A DNA stretch of 64,000 nucleotides from Gossypium raimondii (Eukaryota; Streptophyta; Magnoliopsida; Malvales; Malvaceae): the NCBI RefSeq assembly GCF_025698545.1, contig NC_068569.1, positions 17,422,001 to 17,486,000 of the forward strand. The letters run 5' to 3'. Both the position numbers and the translations under genes were made by a program. Shown here piece by piece: positions 24,723-37,827 of this stretch. Every line of letters starts with the position of its first letter. The stretch's first letter is position 1. The notes beneath the pieces are model-generated. The model searched no databases and was not told where the DNA came from. It worked only from the letters and a program-made list of their open reading frames with translations.

Positions 24723-25976
24723 ATTCTGAAACATATACATGGTCACTTCACTTGTATAGGAACTGGTGGAGTACATGGCAAAATGAGAGGAAACAAGGTC
24801 AAGTTCGATCCCAACAACCTAGTGCTTGCCGCTGGTGCAACTTCAGCTAACGAGACTTTAATCTTTTGCCTCGCCGATCCTGGTGAAGCTATTCTTCTTC
24901 CTACACCGTACTACCCTGGGTAACTTTAAATATATATTGTATATATACTCCCTGAATTAAATATTATTGACAAATTGTAATAATATATATACTTTTGTTC
25001 CAGGTTCGACAGGGATCTTAAATGGAGGACTGGAGTGGAAATTGTTCCAGTACATTGCTGGAGCTCAAATGGATTCAGAATTACCATGTTTGCACTGGAA
25101 GAAGCCTACGAAAGAGCTCAAAAGCTTAACCTCAAAGTTAAAGGGGTTTTGATAACGAATCCTTCGAATCCACTGGGCACAACAATGACCAAAGAGGAGC
25201 TCGACCACCTCATTACTTTCGCCATGGCCAAAAACATTCATGTCATAAGCGATGAAGTTTTTTCAGGAACAGTCTTCGACTCACCTGGTTTCATAAGCAT
25301 TCTAGAAGCCGCAATGGACCGCAACCTCGAAAACACAGACGTATGGAGCCGCATTCATATTGTTTACAGCCTTTCCAAGGATTTAGGTTTACCGGGATTT
25401 CGTGTGGGTATGATTTATTCCAACAACAAAACTGTTGTCGGTGCGTCAACTAAAATGTCGAGTTTTGGCCTGGTTTCATCCCAGACTCAGTACCTACTCA
25501 CCAACGTGTTAGCCAGCAAGAGATTCACCAGCAAATACATGAAGGAGAACCAAAAGCGGCTCAAGAAGAGGAAAGAGATGCTGGTTTCAGGGCTTAAAAA
25601 GTCAGGGATCGAATGCCTGAAAAGCAATGCAGGGTTGTTCTGCTGGGTTGACATGAGACATCTCTTGTCTTCTAACACATTGGAAGCAGAAACAAAGCTG
25701 TGGAACCAAATGGTTTGCGATGTCGGGTTGAATATCTCTCCTGGTTCATCTTTCCATTGCAGTGAACCAGGGTGGTTCAGGGTCTGCTTTGCCAACATGT
25801 CCCGAGGAACCCTTCAAGTTGCAATGCGACGAATCAAGGATTTCGTCGAACGTTCGAACTTTATGGGTAGGATTAAGATGAATTACCAGCAAAATATGTC
25901 GAGTTTAAGCAGGAAACTGCTCAGCAACTGGGTTCGCAAATTATCCTCGCCTGATCCTAATGAACATGAGCGTTAG
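24180..25976 (+). pseudogene. ACS: 1-aminocyclopropane-1-carboxylate synthase, frameshifted in exon 3
   Basis: PLP enzyme converting S-adenosylmethionine to ACC, the committed step of ethylene synthesis, in the cytosol. Exons: 24180-24320 (ends QMGLAENQ), 24498-24629 (ends [12 protein letters not shown]), 24760-24919 (ends LLPTPYYPG), 25004-25976. Family motifs: [40 protein letters not shown], and [15 protein letters not shown] with the PLP-binding Lys at 25377-25379. Exon 3 is 160 bp where phase needs 161: after VEYMAK the frame meets TGA (24784-24786) at a run of four A (24780-24783). With the expected length the product would be ~468 aa, normal for the family. As written only ~99 residues are made, without the catalytic Lys. 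The C-terminus ([19 protein letters not shown]) lacks a clear RLSF motif, so I do not assign the type. Intron 2 has a TA repeat (~24696-24722). Confidence 0.88.
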
Positions 25977-26381
25977 GTTAATATTATTAATTTTATAGAC
26001 CGAATCAATTCATATTATCTTGATTTATATAAATTATAAATTTAAAAAGAAAAAAGAAGGTTGAAACTTTTGTTCCACGAACAAGTCTAATTTTGACTTT
26101 ATGCTGGATTTCATAGGCCCCAGTTATAGATACATCACAGAAATCAATATTAATATTTAGAATATTGTTTATTTTTAAATTGCTGTATTTTCATTAAAAA
26201 GTATAATGTAATTATAGACCGCAATGATTTATCAGTAAGTTTGATTTAGAGGAAATGTGTGTAAATCTAGTAAATAATAATAGTTTTAAAAAATTAAATT
26301 AAATTGAAAACATGTAAAATTAATTGGTATTTTATCATATAAAAATATAAATAAAATGATGGCAAATCCTCCCGCGGTTCC

Positions 26382-27405
26382 ACTATAAACAAAATAGGCC
26401 GTTGCAAGGAAGATTCAGAAAAAGATTCACAAAGACAGTTAAGACGGTTGAGGTTCTACTACTTGAGTTAAGAGTATCAGGACAGAGAGGATCTCATCAT
26501 TTTTGTATTGTCCCCTTAGTTGTCGCCAGGTGGCTATTCGTTGCTATATCGTGGTGAGAAAATTTATTGCATATTTCCCCCTATCTATCCTTAAATCACT
26601 CATTTTCACATCTTTTAATAACAAAAAAAAAAAAGCGTGATAAATTCCTTAAAAGATATTTCGATCTTCGTAATTTATTTTCCTTCTTTTTTTCTAAATT
26701 AAGGTTCTTTCATTTCTTTCTCTTCAAATTGGTCAATTTTGTTCCTTCAAATTTCTTTTTCCTTTTGTTTCTATTTGAAGTTGAAGCAACGTTTGGCCTT
26801 TTATGACTAAAGAAAGCTCAGGCTAAGGCTCAGAATTTCCTGTTTCTGGTTTCCATCTTCTTAAGCGAATCATTTTCGCTTCTGCATTTGGGAACCATTT
26901 CGAAGTTCTTCCCCTTCTTCTTTTTTTCCCTCAGATATTTGTGCAGGTACTTTGTTTTAATTCATCTTTTAATTGTTTATCCAAAATGTTTCTTTTTTTT
27001 TTTTTGCTCCTGGGATTGTTCGTTTTGTGCATTCAAATTAAGGGGTGAGGTTTTTATGGTGAAATATATCAAGCACATCTTCGATTGGGTCTTACTCCAA
27101 TAAAATGCAGCTGCTAATTTAGGGGTTCAATTTGTTTCTTAAAGTCGGCTGATGTTTTCTTTTTGGGGGGCTGCATTTAGCTTAAGCATTGCTTTTTTCA
27201 GCTGATATCCCGTTGAAGCTTTTGTTTGACATCTAATCAATTTTGCAGCAAGTGATTAGGAGGCAAACTTATTTCCGCATTGTCATTTTCATAACACACA
27301 TTCCTCCGTTTGAAGCAAATTGAAAGTGATGTGATGTTGTTCCACGGCCATGTACTTGAGTAATTGAATTTCTAAAGCTTGAGGAAAGGATATAGGGGGA
27401 TTGAG
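26382..27405 (+). promoter_or_regulatory. Promoter and spliced 5' leader of the OSCA gene (predicted)
   Basis: CTATAAACA near 26382 could be the TATA box. A leader intron is likely from GTGAGAA (26554) to TTTTGCAG (27248); it is strongly pyrimidine-rich. The second leader part has three upstream ATGs before the main start: 27329 (ATG TGA), 27334-27363 (9 codons) and 27350-27367 (5 codons). All end before 27406. This is prediction from sequence signals only. Confidence 0.4.
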
Positions 27406-30400
27406 ATGGACGTCGCGGATCTTTTAACATCTGCCGGGATCAATATATCTGTATGCGTTGTGGCTTTTTCTTTGTATTCCGTACTGAGGAAACAACCAAG
27501 CAATGCATGCGTGTATTTCACCCGGAGATATATTTCGGAAACGATTCGGCATGATGATCCTTTCAGCCTTCATAGATTCGTGCCATCGGCGGGATGGATC
27601 ATGCAAGCCTGGCGAGCGACCGATGAGGAAATTTTGGAAGCTGGTGGTATTGATGCTGTAGTTTTCATGAGAATAGTTGTTTTGAGGTCATTAACTCTCC
27701 CCCATAGAAAATTCTAAATTTTCAAGTCTAAGCTCGCAATCATATCCAAACATTTTTCAAGTGCTTTAGTATTTCAATTATCATTGGTTTGTGTCCAGTT
27801 TCACTTTTGCCGGTTCACTAACTGCATTGCTATTTTCCAACCGTTCTTTACAGTATTCGGATATTCATCATTGCTGCTGTTATTTGCGTTTTCCTAGTGC
27901 TTCCGGTGAATTATTATGGAAAAGATATGGAGCACAGGAATTTCCGTTTTGAATCAATCGATGTATTCACTATTGGAAATGTAGAAGAAGGTTCAAAATG
28001 GTAATGTCACAGTTTCTTTGTTATTGATTGATGAAAATCCCCTCTATATTGATCGTTTTCTTTTTGTTTTAACATCTTTTAGGCTTTGGGCACATTGTCT
28101 TGCATTATACATCATAACCTGCGCAGTGTGTGTTCTACTTTACCTAGTAAGAATGTTCAAACCTAAATGCACTAGTTGCTCCTAATCTCAGATATATAGT
28201 TTTTTTCCGGTATTGATGTGATCTTAAATTTCTTCTAGCATTCACTTAAAGATTATTGCTTCTATATAGGAGTATAAAAGCATCACTAAAATGAGGCTAG
28301 CGTATATTACTGGATCCCATCCCAATCCAAGTCACTTCACAGTTCTTGTCCGTGGCATTCCGTGGTCCCAGGATCATTCATACAGTAAGTCAGTGGAGAG
28401 CTTCTTTTCAACTTATTATCCAGATACCTATGTGGACCACCAGATGATATATCGGCCTAGTACAGTTCATAAATTAAAGGTATGCATCTATTTTTAGTGA
28501 CTTATATTAGTGGCAATAGCTTGTATGAATTCTGTAATTCGAAAAAGCTTTGATTTTGAAATTTCCTTTTAATCTTCTTTGCTGTTTATGCATTTAGTGC
28601 TATTTATTCACTACTTTCTTGACATCTATTGAATGATTTTTGGTGTTCATCTGAGGTGAATATATTTGGTATTGGTGCTGATAAACAAAAAATGTTGCCT
28701 TCGTTTTCCTTTTCTATCATTGTGCTCTTTAGACCATATAATGGAATTTACAACTTAACACACAACATGAGAGCTTAAAGGGAAGTTAAAGATAATGGGT
28801 CCACTGAACCTCTAATAGGTGATCTTGATTCTCTCCACTTTTGTTTTTGAGATATCTTTTTAAATCTTTATATTATTGGCTTCATTTGTTTTTTCTTTTA
28901 CAATATAAGATAAGACAAGACTTAGTTTGCCATTGCTGGCGCATTGCATTTAAGTTGAATTTTCCAATTTCTCAAATTTTCAATTGGTTGTCCTCATTAG
29001 GTGTTTTGAAGTTAAATCAAGTTTCGTGAAATAAACTTGTATTTGAATTTTTCCATGCTCATTCTTCTCTGTTGCACACACAACGTTTGTAATGAGTAAC
29101 AAGTTCTATGTATATTCTCTAACAGTGCTGTCTTTGCAGAAGGATGCAAAGAAGATGTACAGAATTCTAAGACCTGTCGAGACAGAGTATGTACGGGGTG
29201 ATAAGCCATGTTATCTCTGTGGAGGAACTGCACATACCTTTAAGTTGCTTCAAAATGGAGAAGACAGCATTAGAAGTCAAACCAGCATTGATGAATTACA
29301 TCCTACTCAAATTGAAAAGGTTGAAAATCCTGGAATAAGTTCAGTTGAATAATTTTGATTTTACGGACATAGTATGCATGCCTAAATAGCACACAATTAT
29401 GTTTTCCACTTTTAGTGGTTTGTTGCCAAAAGTTAACTTGTTTCTGATAGTGTTTTCAGTCTTCAAAGTTGCTTTACTTGTGTATCTCCCCTGGGTTACT
29501 TTACTATGCTTTAAGAGGCTTCATTTCCATCGTGATTGAGTCTTTCCTCTGATAACAAATAACCCTAGTGGATATGGATCTGCTCTTTGCCACCCTAGGA
29601 ATTTCTGTCATTTGATTATGAAAGGCATTTTGCATACTTTGTTTTTTTGGATGTTTACATGTTATTAATCTCATTCTGAATTGTTGCTGGGATGGATGTT
29701 TCAGCTTAATGTTACATTTGAGCAACTAGATTTCTACTGTTTGCATAAGGGCCCAAATTAAATGTACTGATAATTCTAACTATCAAAAGGATATGGAGTT
29801 TTAGTAGTGGCCTTTGCATTATCTGAAGACTTGTTTTTTAAACTGTTGTTGCCTTCACAACTGATGGTCATTTTATTTGACTTCTTAATGGAGTTTCTCT
29901 CCGAATGTGGTTTCAGTCTTATCAATCCCAGTTGCCATCATGTGGGTGTTGATGTTTGAAAGCAAATATGTGTCACTAACGTTTAAATCTTGGATGGAAA
30001 TGGCATTGTTATATCCTATGTTATTTGGCCTTTGGTACAGGAATGTCCCGCTGCTTTTGTTTTCTTCAAGAATCGTTATGCTGCTGTTGTTGCTGCACAA
30101 GTTCTTCAATCATCAAATCCCATGTTATGGGTGACACAACTAGCTCCAGAGCCACATGATGTTTATTGGTCAAACCTTGGCATACCATACAAGCAAGTTT
30201 GGGTCCGTAAAATAGTAGTTCTTCTAATTGCTTTGGCCTTTGTGTTTGTGTTTCTTTTTCCAGTTACACTTGTGCAAGGCTTGACTCAACCACAAGTGCT
30301 AATACATTGGTTTCCACAAATTAAAGAAGTTTTAAAACTGTGAGTAGCATTCTCAAACTCTATTGTGAAATCGGTGTTAGCTTGTTAGTCTCTATTATGT

Positions 30401-32525
30401 TGCTATTATTACATATTGCAGTCAAGGTTGATGCCTGATGCAATGAACAGGGATATGGAAATTGCAACGAGTTGGACCATATGCATTTATAGAAGAAATA
30501 ATGCATGGAAAGAACCATAGAGAGACACCCTATTTGTACTGCAATTTCTATCATTCTAAGCTCCTCATTTATGATAATGACATCCCTAAGAATGCTGCTA
30601 TTGATTCTGATGATTTTGGGAATTATATAGAAATTAGAATGGTTGGAAATATCTAGTACAGCTGACACTAACTGATCAACTTATGGAAGTATGTTATTTG
30701 TAGCAGCTCCTTTTCTTTGATTCTTTTCAGTACATCATAATTTGCTGTTTTGGTTATTAGTGGAAATGTGGCAATTATCGTAGAGGACCTGCAATGTTTG
30801 TGATCCTATTATGTTTGTTGTTTTGAGCAGGAAGTTTCTAAACCGGCTGGTAACAGGTTACCTACCAAGTGTGATTCTGATATTATTTCTGTATACTGTT
30901 CCACCAATCATGATGCTGTTATCCAGAATCGAAGGAAATGTTTCACGTAGTGATAGGAAAAGGAGTGCATGCATTAAAATTTTATACTTCACAATCTGGA
31001 ATGTTTTCTTCGTTAATGTTCTTTCCGGATCCTTTATCAACCAAATGAGTATTTTCTCACAAATTAAAGAGCTGCCCATGATGCTTGCCAAACAAGTGCC
31101 TACCCAGGTAATTTTTCATCACTCCCTAATAGTTGGCTTAATAACAACTAACATCCTGCTGCAAAAGTGTACACTTTAATGCCCTTGCCGTTTCTTTCAT
31201 CACCACGTTCATGTAGCAAAAAGGTTGCGTTTGGTCCCTTTTATATGTCATGTGGTTGTGAATCTTCAGCTTCTAACTGTAGATGTTGTTCTTGTCCTTT
31301 TTATTATCTGCAGGCTACCTTCTTTACAACTTATGTTCTGTCATCAGGCTGGGCTAGCTTGGCCTTTGAACTCCTACAATTGTTTGCTCTTATTTGCAAT
31401 ATCTTGAGAAGATTCATACTAAGAAGTAAGAAAGAGCCAACTAATATTGCTCTAACCTTCCCTCACCATACTGAAATTCCCCGACTTCTTCTGTTTGGGC
31501 TCCTCGGCTTTACACTTTCTATCCTTGCACCCATAATACTGCCCTTCTTGCTGGTTTACTTCTTTCTTGCCTTCCTTGTCTATCGAAACCAGGTTCGTTT
31601 TTGCCTCATTGATTTATGTCCATCCTTTGTTTTTTGCTTCTTGTTGATCAAATAATAGTCATTTGCAACTGTTTATTTTGTGACCACCAAGTTTCTTAAT
31701 ATAGGAATGTGTTTTCTGCAGTCAGTAGACCTTGTATGTAATTTCAGTGCCTGATGATCATGTTATTCCAGTATTCTGTTTACATATTCGTCATTAGGTC
31801 AAGCATAGTTTTGTTGATGACAATTCAATCAAGTGCAAGACAGATTCTGAAGAATTCAACTTTACCTGTTTTATGATTTTTATTTTATTTTATTCTTTTT
31901 ACAGATTCTCCATGTATATGTAACAAAATATGAGAGCGCAGGACAGTTCTGGCCTATTGTTCACAACGCAACAATCTTCTCTTTAGTGTTGACACAGGTT
32001 ATTGCGGTGGCAGTCTTAGCCATGAAAAAATCGCCAATGGCTTCTGGTTGCACCATTCCCCTCATAATAATCTCTCTTCTGTTCAATGAGTACTGCAGAA
32101 AGAGGTTTTCCCAGGTTTTCAAGAGGAACCCTGCACAGGTAATTAGCGCCAGAACTCTTACACTCTTTCTCTAGAAAACTTCCCCAACCATTTTCTCAAT
32201 CGGCTGTACAGGTTCTTATAGAGATGGATCGACGAGACGAGCAATGGGGGAAGGAAGAAGGGATATATAATCGGTTGCGATCAGAATACTGCCAGTTAGC
32301 CTATATTTCAAGGGACTTGACCATTTCTAAGGATTTTAGTGTTGCCGGACCCAACCGGCAGAGTCGTACTGATCATAATAGTCCCCAAGGTGCAGATGAG
32401 AATTCACTGAAGCAAGGTATGTTTGTTGTGAGTTTTTGGTGGTTCCTTCATTCCATCCAGGAAACCCATATTGAATCTGTACTTTCAACTTTTCAGGAAC
32501 TCACCATATTAAATTACAGAAATAG
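27406..32525 (+). CDS. OSCA / CSC1-like hyperosmolality-gated calcium-permeable channel
   Basis: Eleven exons: 27406-27686, 27854-28000, 28083-28146, 28270-28479, 29140-29319, 30041-30339, 30831-31107, 31314-31592, 31905-32138, 32212-32416, 32497-32525; 734 aa, all phases consistent, no lesion. N-terminal segment MDVADLLTSAGINISVCVVA with the first membrane spans (RSN1-TM type), a cytosolic loop (HFTVLVRGIPW, then CYLCGGTAHTFKLL), and the DUF221/RSN1-7TM block (ECPAAFVFFKNRYAAVVAA, QLAPEPHDVYWSNLGIP, TGYLPSVILILFLYTVPP, LLFNEYCRKRF). OSCA proteins are mechano- and osmo-gated cation channels of plasma or internal membranes; which clade this belongs to I cannot tell. The short last exon (ends THHIKLQK) and the AAG|GTTGAA donor of exon 5 are the least certain parts. 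Confidence 0.87.
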
Positions 32526-35500
32526 TGGGCAGTCGTCCATAGCAGTTCAGAAAAGGGGAGGGACCTAAAACTGATTCATTGATTTCATTCATTCTTATTC
32601 TTTAGAGAAACATAAATGATTAGAGGCTGTGTTAGATGGCAATGGGAAAATAGCAAGTAGGATATGAAGAGTAGGTGACATTTTTTGGCTCTACTTTCCA
32701 TTATGATTCTCATAGTTTGTGGAGCACAGATACGATTAGACAACAAGCACAGATACAGTTTGATATGTATACCATACATTGTAGAATTTCAAAGGAAAAA
32801 GTAAAGAGTGTTGTTCTATCTTGTTAATGTGGGAAACATAATCAAATCATACTTCCTTGATTACTCTCTTTTCTACAACTTTGGTTGCACTCTTCCTTAT
32901 ATAAGCAAAGGATGTTATATGTAATTTATGTGTATGAAAATTTATGCAGCAACCGAGTTGGAATTGAGGCAGTAGTACCTTAAATTTCGGCTTTGTTGAA
33001 GGCAACACGGTACGGTCTGTATGGAACGGAGGACGCCAAAAGCTCCATTGTTTACAGTAATGGTCTTTTCTCTCACCTGAAGTTTCTTCTGTTTGTTTAG
33101 CAGAAAGGCTTGGTTGAAGGGATAATTTTTGGATCTCTTGGGCCAAATGGGATGAATCTCAACCCAAAATCATTGGGTCTAATTGGGCTTCTTTTGTAAC
33201 TAAATTTTAGAAAATGTAAATAAAAGCGAGTTGAGTTTAGGCGGAGTTTTTAATTTTATCTTTCATAATAATTCAGTTCAAAATTTTTTAAAATTAATTT
33301 TAGATATTAATTTTTATTTTATTTTGATAAAATATGATCTGCTTTACGACTTTTAGGTATCATTTTGATAAATTGTTTGATAAAAATTAAGATTAGACTT
33401 CAATATTACATAAGGTTGAATACTTAAAACTTAGCATTTGATATATACTTTGTGAGTTGGAAACTTTTCTGTTAACTTCAATTAAAAAAGATTCAAATTA
33501 TTCTTTTAACGCAAACGTTGACTAAAATATTATTTTTTGAAAATATTCTCATGGCAAACTTAAGTAGCACTTTTCATACCGACATGATACTATTTGTTTT
33601 ATATGTCATGTTAATAAATAATTATAAAAATTCAAAAGAATAAAAATGAAGTCCGCATTGATTGCTAGGTAGAGTGCCATGTTTAAAATTTTAGCCTTTT
33701 TAGTTAGAATTTTCATTAAAAATAGAAATTGACTATTTTTAAAAGGTTAAGGGCCAAATTTAATTAAAAAGAATAAGAAATGATATAATTAAATATTAAA
33801 AGTTATAATTAAGAAGTAGATTTATGGAATAAGGAAGAGAAAATAATAAATGAAAATTTAGATAATAACAAAATTGGTGAATTGGCTCAATTAGCATTAT
33901 TGTTAGTTATATTTTCTGGGTTTAAAATGGGTTTGGATAATAATAAAATTGGGGAGTTATTTTCTCATAATTATTCTAAGAATATCTTAATTATACCTTG
34001 CTATAATGTGAGACAAGTAGCTACATATTATATATTAGCATACATGAATTTAGAAAAGAAAAAGACAAAAATGTAAGCCCCAGAGAAGTATCATCATCTC
34101 CAAATCCTACTTTTTGGGTACATTCAAATCCCACTTTTGACGAAGCTAAACGAATGGCTTCCGACGGATATCATCCTACCAAAAAAACATTAATTTAGAC
34201 TTACAGTTGATTTTGATGCATGCTATAATATTTGTTGTTTTTACCCTACCCCCAAGACGTAGATCACTATCAGTATATAATATAATACAAGAGTGGGGGT
34301 GAAATAAGTCGTCGTTTGGTTGTTGTCATCCAGGAACAAGGGGGACTTAATCAAGGTTTTTGCCTACTTGTTCAATTTTAATTAACTCTCAAATATTGGA
34401 ATTCTTGGTTGCTTCTCTTGGACCTTTTCTGCTCTGCTTCTTCCTCGCCTGGGATATTCTTTTTTGCTTTACAGTTATTCAAATTAAACTAATTATTTGT
34501 TTTTCTTTTCCAGAAATTATTGGCTCATTCTATGGCACTTTCCTTTTGCCTCTCTGGCTGCCCTATCTTATTATTATTATTATTATTATTGCATTAGCTA
34601 AAATGCATGTCAGGATCATATATATATTTTGTGAACGTTTCCAACGTTAATTTCTTACCCTTTTTATCTTTTGGGGTTAAGGGCAAGGTTTTGAGTGTGG
34701 TACAGTGGACCGATTGTTTTTTATTTTTGTGTTTTGGATTTTTTATTGAATTAAGATATATTTACTGGGAGATTATGATGTTTCACACCTTCATCTTTAC
34801 ATTAGCTATTTTGCCAAAATAATGGAACTTTAATTATTTCTCCAACTAAATTAATCGAAATTTTAAACAATAATACAGTATAGTATAACTTTTAGTTTTT
34901 AATAAAATATATATATATTTATATTTTAGGTTTTTCGTTGGTACACTTGAGTACAAGTTTTGATTGAAACACGACTTAAAATGGATCATAATTTTTTTAA
35001 TTTATCAGTTAAGACATACCTACGTCAATTGAACCAATTTTATTTATTTTTAAATAAAAAAATAAAAAAAATCCAAAACTTTGGAAACTCGAGAGGGGGA
35101 AAAGAGCTAAAGGAGCATGTGAAGGAAATATATCACATTGCTAAAATATTGTGATGACAGCATTGATTAAGTAGTAATTAGGGTTTTAAAGTTGGTTTAG
35201 GTGAGGACGGGACCAAACCTTTAAAAGAAGAAGAACAGGTAGGGTTTCTGGGAAATTGTCAACCCATTTTAACAGATATTATGACCATGCCTTACCAAAC
35301 AATAGAAAGGTTTGTCAACAAAATACACATTTAATCATTTTTCCTATTCCCATCCAACTGTAATCAACACAAGGATTTTGACTTTGGACATAATCTCAAG
35401 AAGCTGCAATTCTTCTGATTTCCAAGGTGATGCAGTGAAAAGATCGGAATATATCCAAAAATTTTGACACCCTAGTCTTACCCTATATATATTATTAATT

Positions 35501-37827
35501 GCTAACTTCAATCAATTTCAAGAAAATTAGAAGCATGAGCTGTGACAGAAAAATGAGCTACAAAGGAATATGGGATTTTAAAATTAACCCCCCATTGCCT
35601 GCGAGCAAATGCCACCCAGTCATCAGATGGAACTGTTAGCAACCATTCAAATGATTAGAGCTAGTTAGGTGGAAACAACGTCAGCCTCATCAATTATAGA
35701 CACCAATTAACGTCTAACCGATTAAGGGTGTCTTTAGTAATTAAATTTTTCATGGATCATACACATTCTTTCTTTTTCTTGTTTACAATATATATTTGAA
35801 TTTGTCAGTTGTTATACTTATATGTGATTTTAAAATCATCTATTTCAAATTTCATATACCAGTGGATCAATAATAAGTTACTATAATTTATATATTTTTT
35901 TATTACTATAAGTGACTATATCATTTAAATTAACTTATTTTTATTTTAGAATATAATGTTTAAAATGAGTATTTTAATTTTATGAAACATTTTTTTATAG
36001 TAATACCGAAGATTTAAATCTTAAATCAAAATTTTCAAATGCGATAAATATTAAATTTATACATTAATTTTATTTCAATGAACTTTAATTTGGTGCAATT
36101 GTACACATGAAACTTGAAATTGTGGTTCATATGTACGGATGGAATTTTAGTTTTGATTCAATTGCAAACATTTAAATAAATGAACACATACATTTATTTT
36201 CATATTGGATTAATATAATAGTTTGTGTATGCAGTATATCAATGTAAAATTATGCTAATTTTATAATATTAGTAATATCTGGAAATTAAATCAAATCAAA
36301 ATTTTATGTATAAAATTATACAAAGTCAAAATTCATATATGACATCACACATTGAATCAAAATTTATATATAATTTTATATTTTTACTTTTTTCAAAAAA
36401 ATTATTTCATTTTTCAAAAGCTGTGCTAAATTAAGTGGATGGTAGTTTTTTTTTTTTTTAAAAAGTAACTGTAAGAGTAGCTTTAGCTCTCATTTTCCTT
36501 AATTTCCACTGTCTCACATATCAAGGCATTCTTCAAATTAATATGTGCGATAAAACCCTAAGTTTGAACAATTGGTCAGTCACCCATTCCCCCCACCTCT
36601 ATATTTTGAACAGAAAGCTCGAAGTACACCCATAACAGGGGCCTTGTGTTTTCAGCTACGCGAAGTGAAAGATTTTCTTATAGGAATGTTACTTTGTCAG
36701 AAAGAGATACACATAGATGGGAAGCTCAAGCTCCGGTTATATACTTATATTATATATAGGATGGCAGAAGCTGGATATATAGTAATCTGAAACTCCAATA
36801 TCTACATATATCAAACAAGAGGATGCTGCTACCACATTTGTCTAGCTAGCTATACGCATGAGTATAATTGATAGATGTCAGGGATATTGTCAGTTTTCAC
36901 ACGTGCTGATGGGACGGGAATAAACTATTTGGACCCTGAATATCGAGCAGCATTGATGTTTTCAGTCGCCATTGTGATTCAAGTGGATGCATGATAAGTA
37001 GCTAATGTACTTTCAACTCGGATGCATACTCGAAAGAAGTAAGCCTTGTCGCAGGTGTTAATTTTCAGTAGTTTTTATATCTGCATGTATCAGTTCCCTG
37101 AACAGAAACTTATCATTACTTGGCTGCAGGCACCTTAAATATTTCTACAAACTATATATAGCAAACAAATAAAGCATTACATGCTTGGTTGAATATTGAT
37201 GAATTACATGTAATAGGAGATTGACGGACAAGCTAGCATAAAATGTTGATGATTAGAAAAGGAACTGTTCTTTAAGAACAATGATGAATAATTAAAGAAT
37301 GGTAGCATGTGCTTTAGCCTTTGAAGATTTTGTTTATGTTTGCTGGCATGCAAATAGTTCTAGCCAGTAGCCCGCCAATGCATAGATAAGATTCTATCAC
37401 CAAAAGGCTAGAAGATAGTTAGATAGATAAAACGGATTTTATTTTTAAGGAATCTATAGCATGCTGGCTGCGGCTTGTTTGGACATCCCAAAGGAACATT
37501 CGTGACATGTAATAACATGAAGAGGAATATAGAATGTAAGAAAATGCATACCATTTCATCAGTTAATCATCTGAGATACGTTGATCTATATTTGTCCACA
37601 GTTGGCAAAAAAAAAAAAACACTAGACATTGAAGCTTAACAATTCCCTAGTTCAACAATCAGCATAGAGAATGAATATTATGGAAAGCGCAGTATAAAAC
37701 ACAAGATAAATTACAGTCACTATTGATTGATTAAGCATGAACAAAGAAAGCAAGCATGTAATTCAACGAGATTATTATTAGGGTTTTTGGTGTATGATTC
37801 CAATTTCCAACACCACCATTTCCTATG
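32526..37827. other. Intergenic, mostly AT-rich, no confident gene
   Basis: This contains a (TTA)n microsatellite at ~34568-34590 and the second copy of the AT-rich MITE (36.07-36.38 kb). Open frames at 33882 and 34360-34822 are A/T or pyrimidine-biased without gene features. Confidence 0.45.
36070..36380. mobile_element. AT-rich MITE, copy 2 (degenerate)
   Basis: Shares the order TTTTGATTCAAT, ATTTAAA, ACATTTATTTTCATATTGGAT and a terminal ATTCATATAT block with the copy at 18.14-18.47 kb. Ends are not clear. Confidence 0.4.

Noticed and set aside
32847..33146. Minus-strand frame of ~99 codons ending near the OSCA 3' end (contains WSFWRPPFHTD)
   Set aside because: Its first codon would be TTG, I recognise no family, and it overlaps what is probably the downstream flank of OSCA. 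It could be a small antisense gene, but the sequence alone does not support it.
34360..34822. Two hydrophobic open frames resembling small membrane proteins
   Set aside because: Phe/Leu richness comes from pyrimidine-rich, TTA-repeat DNA; there is no splice or start context.
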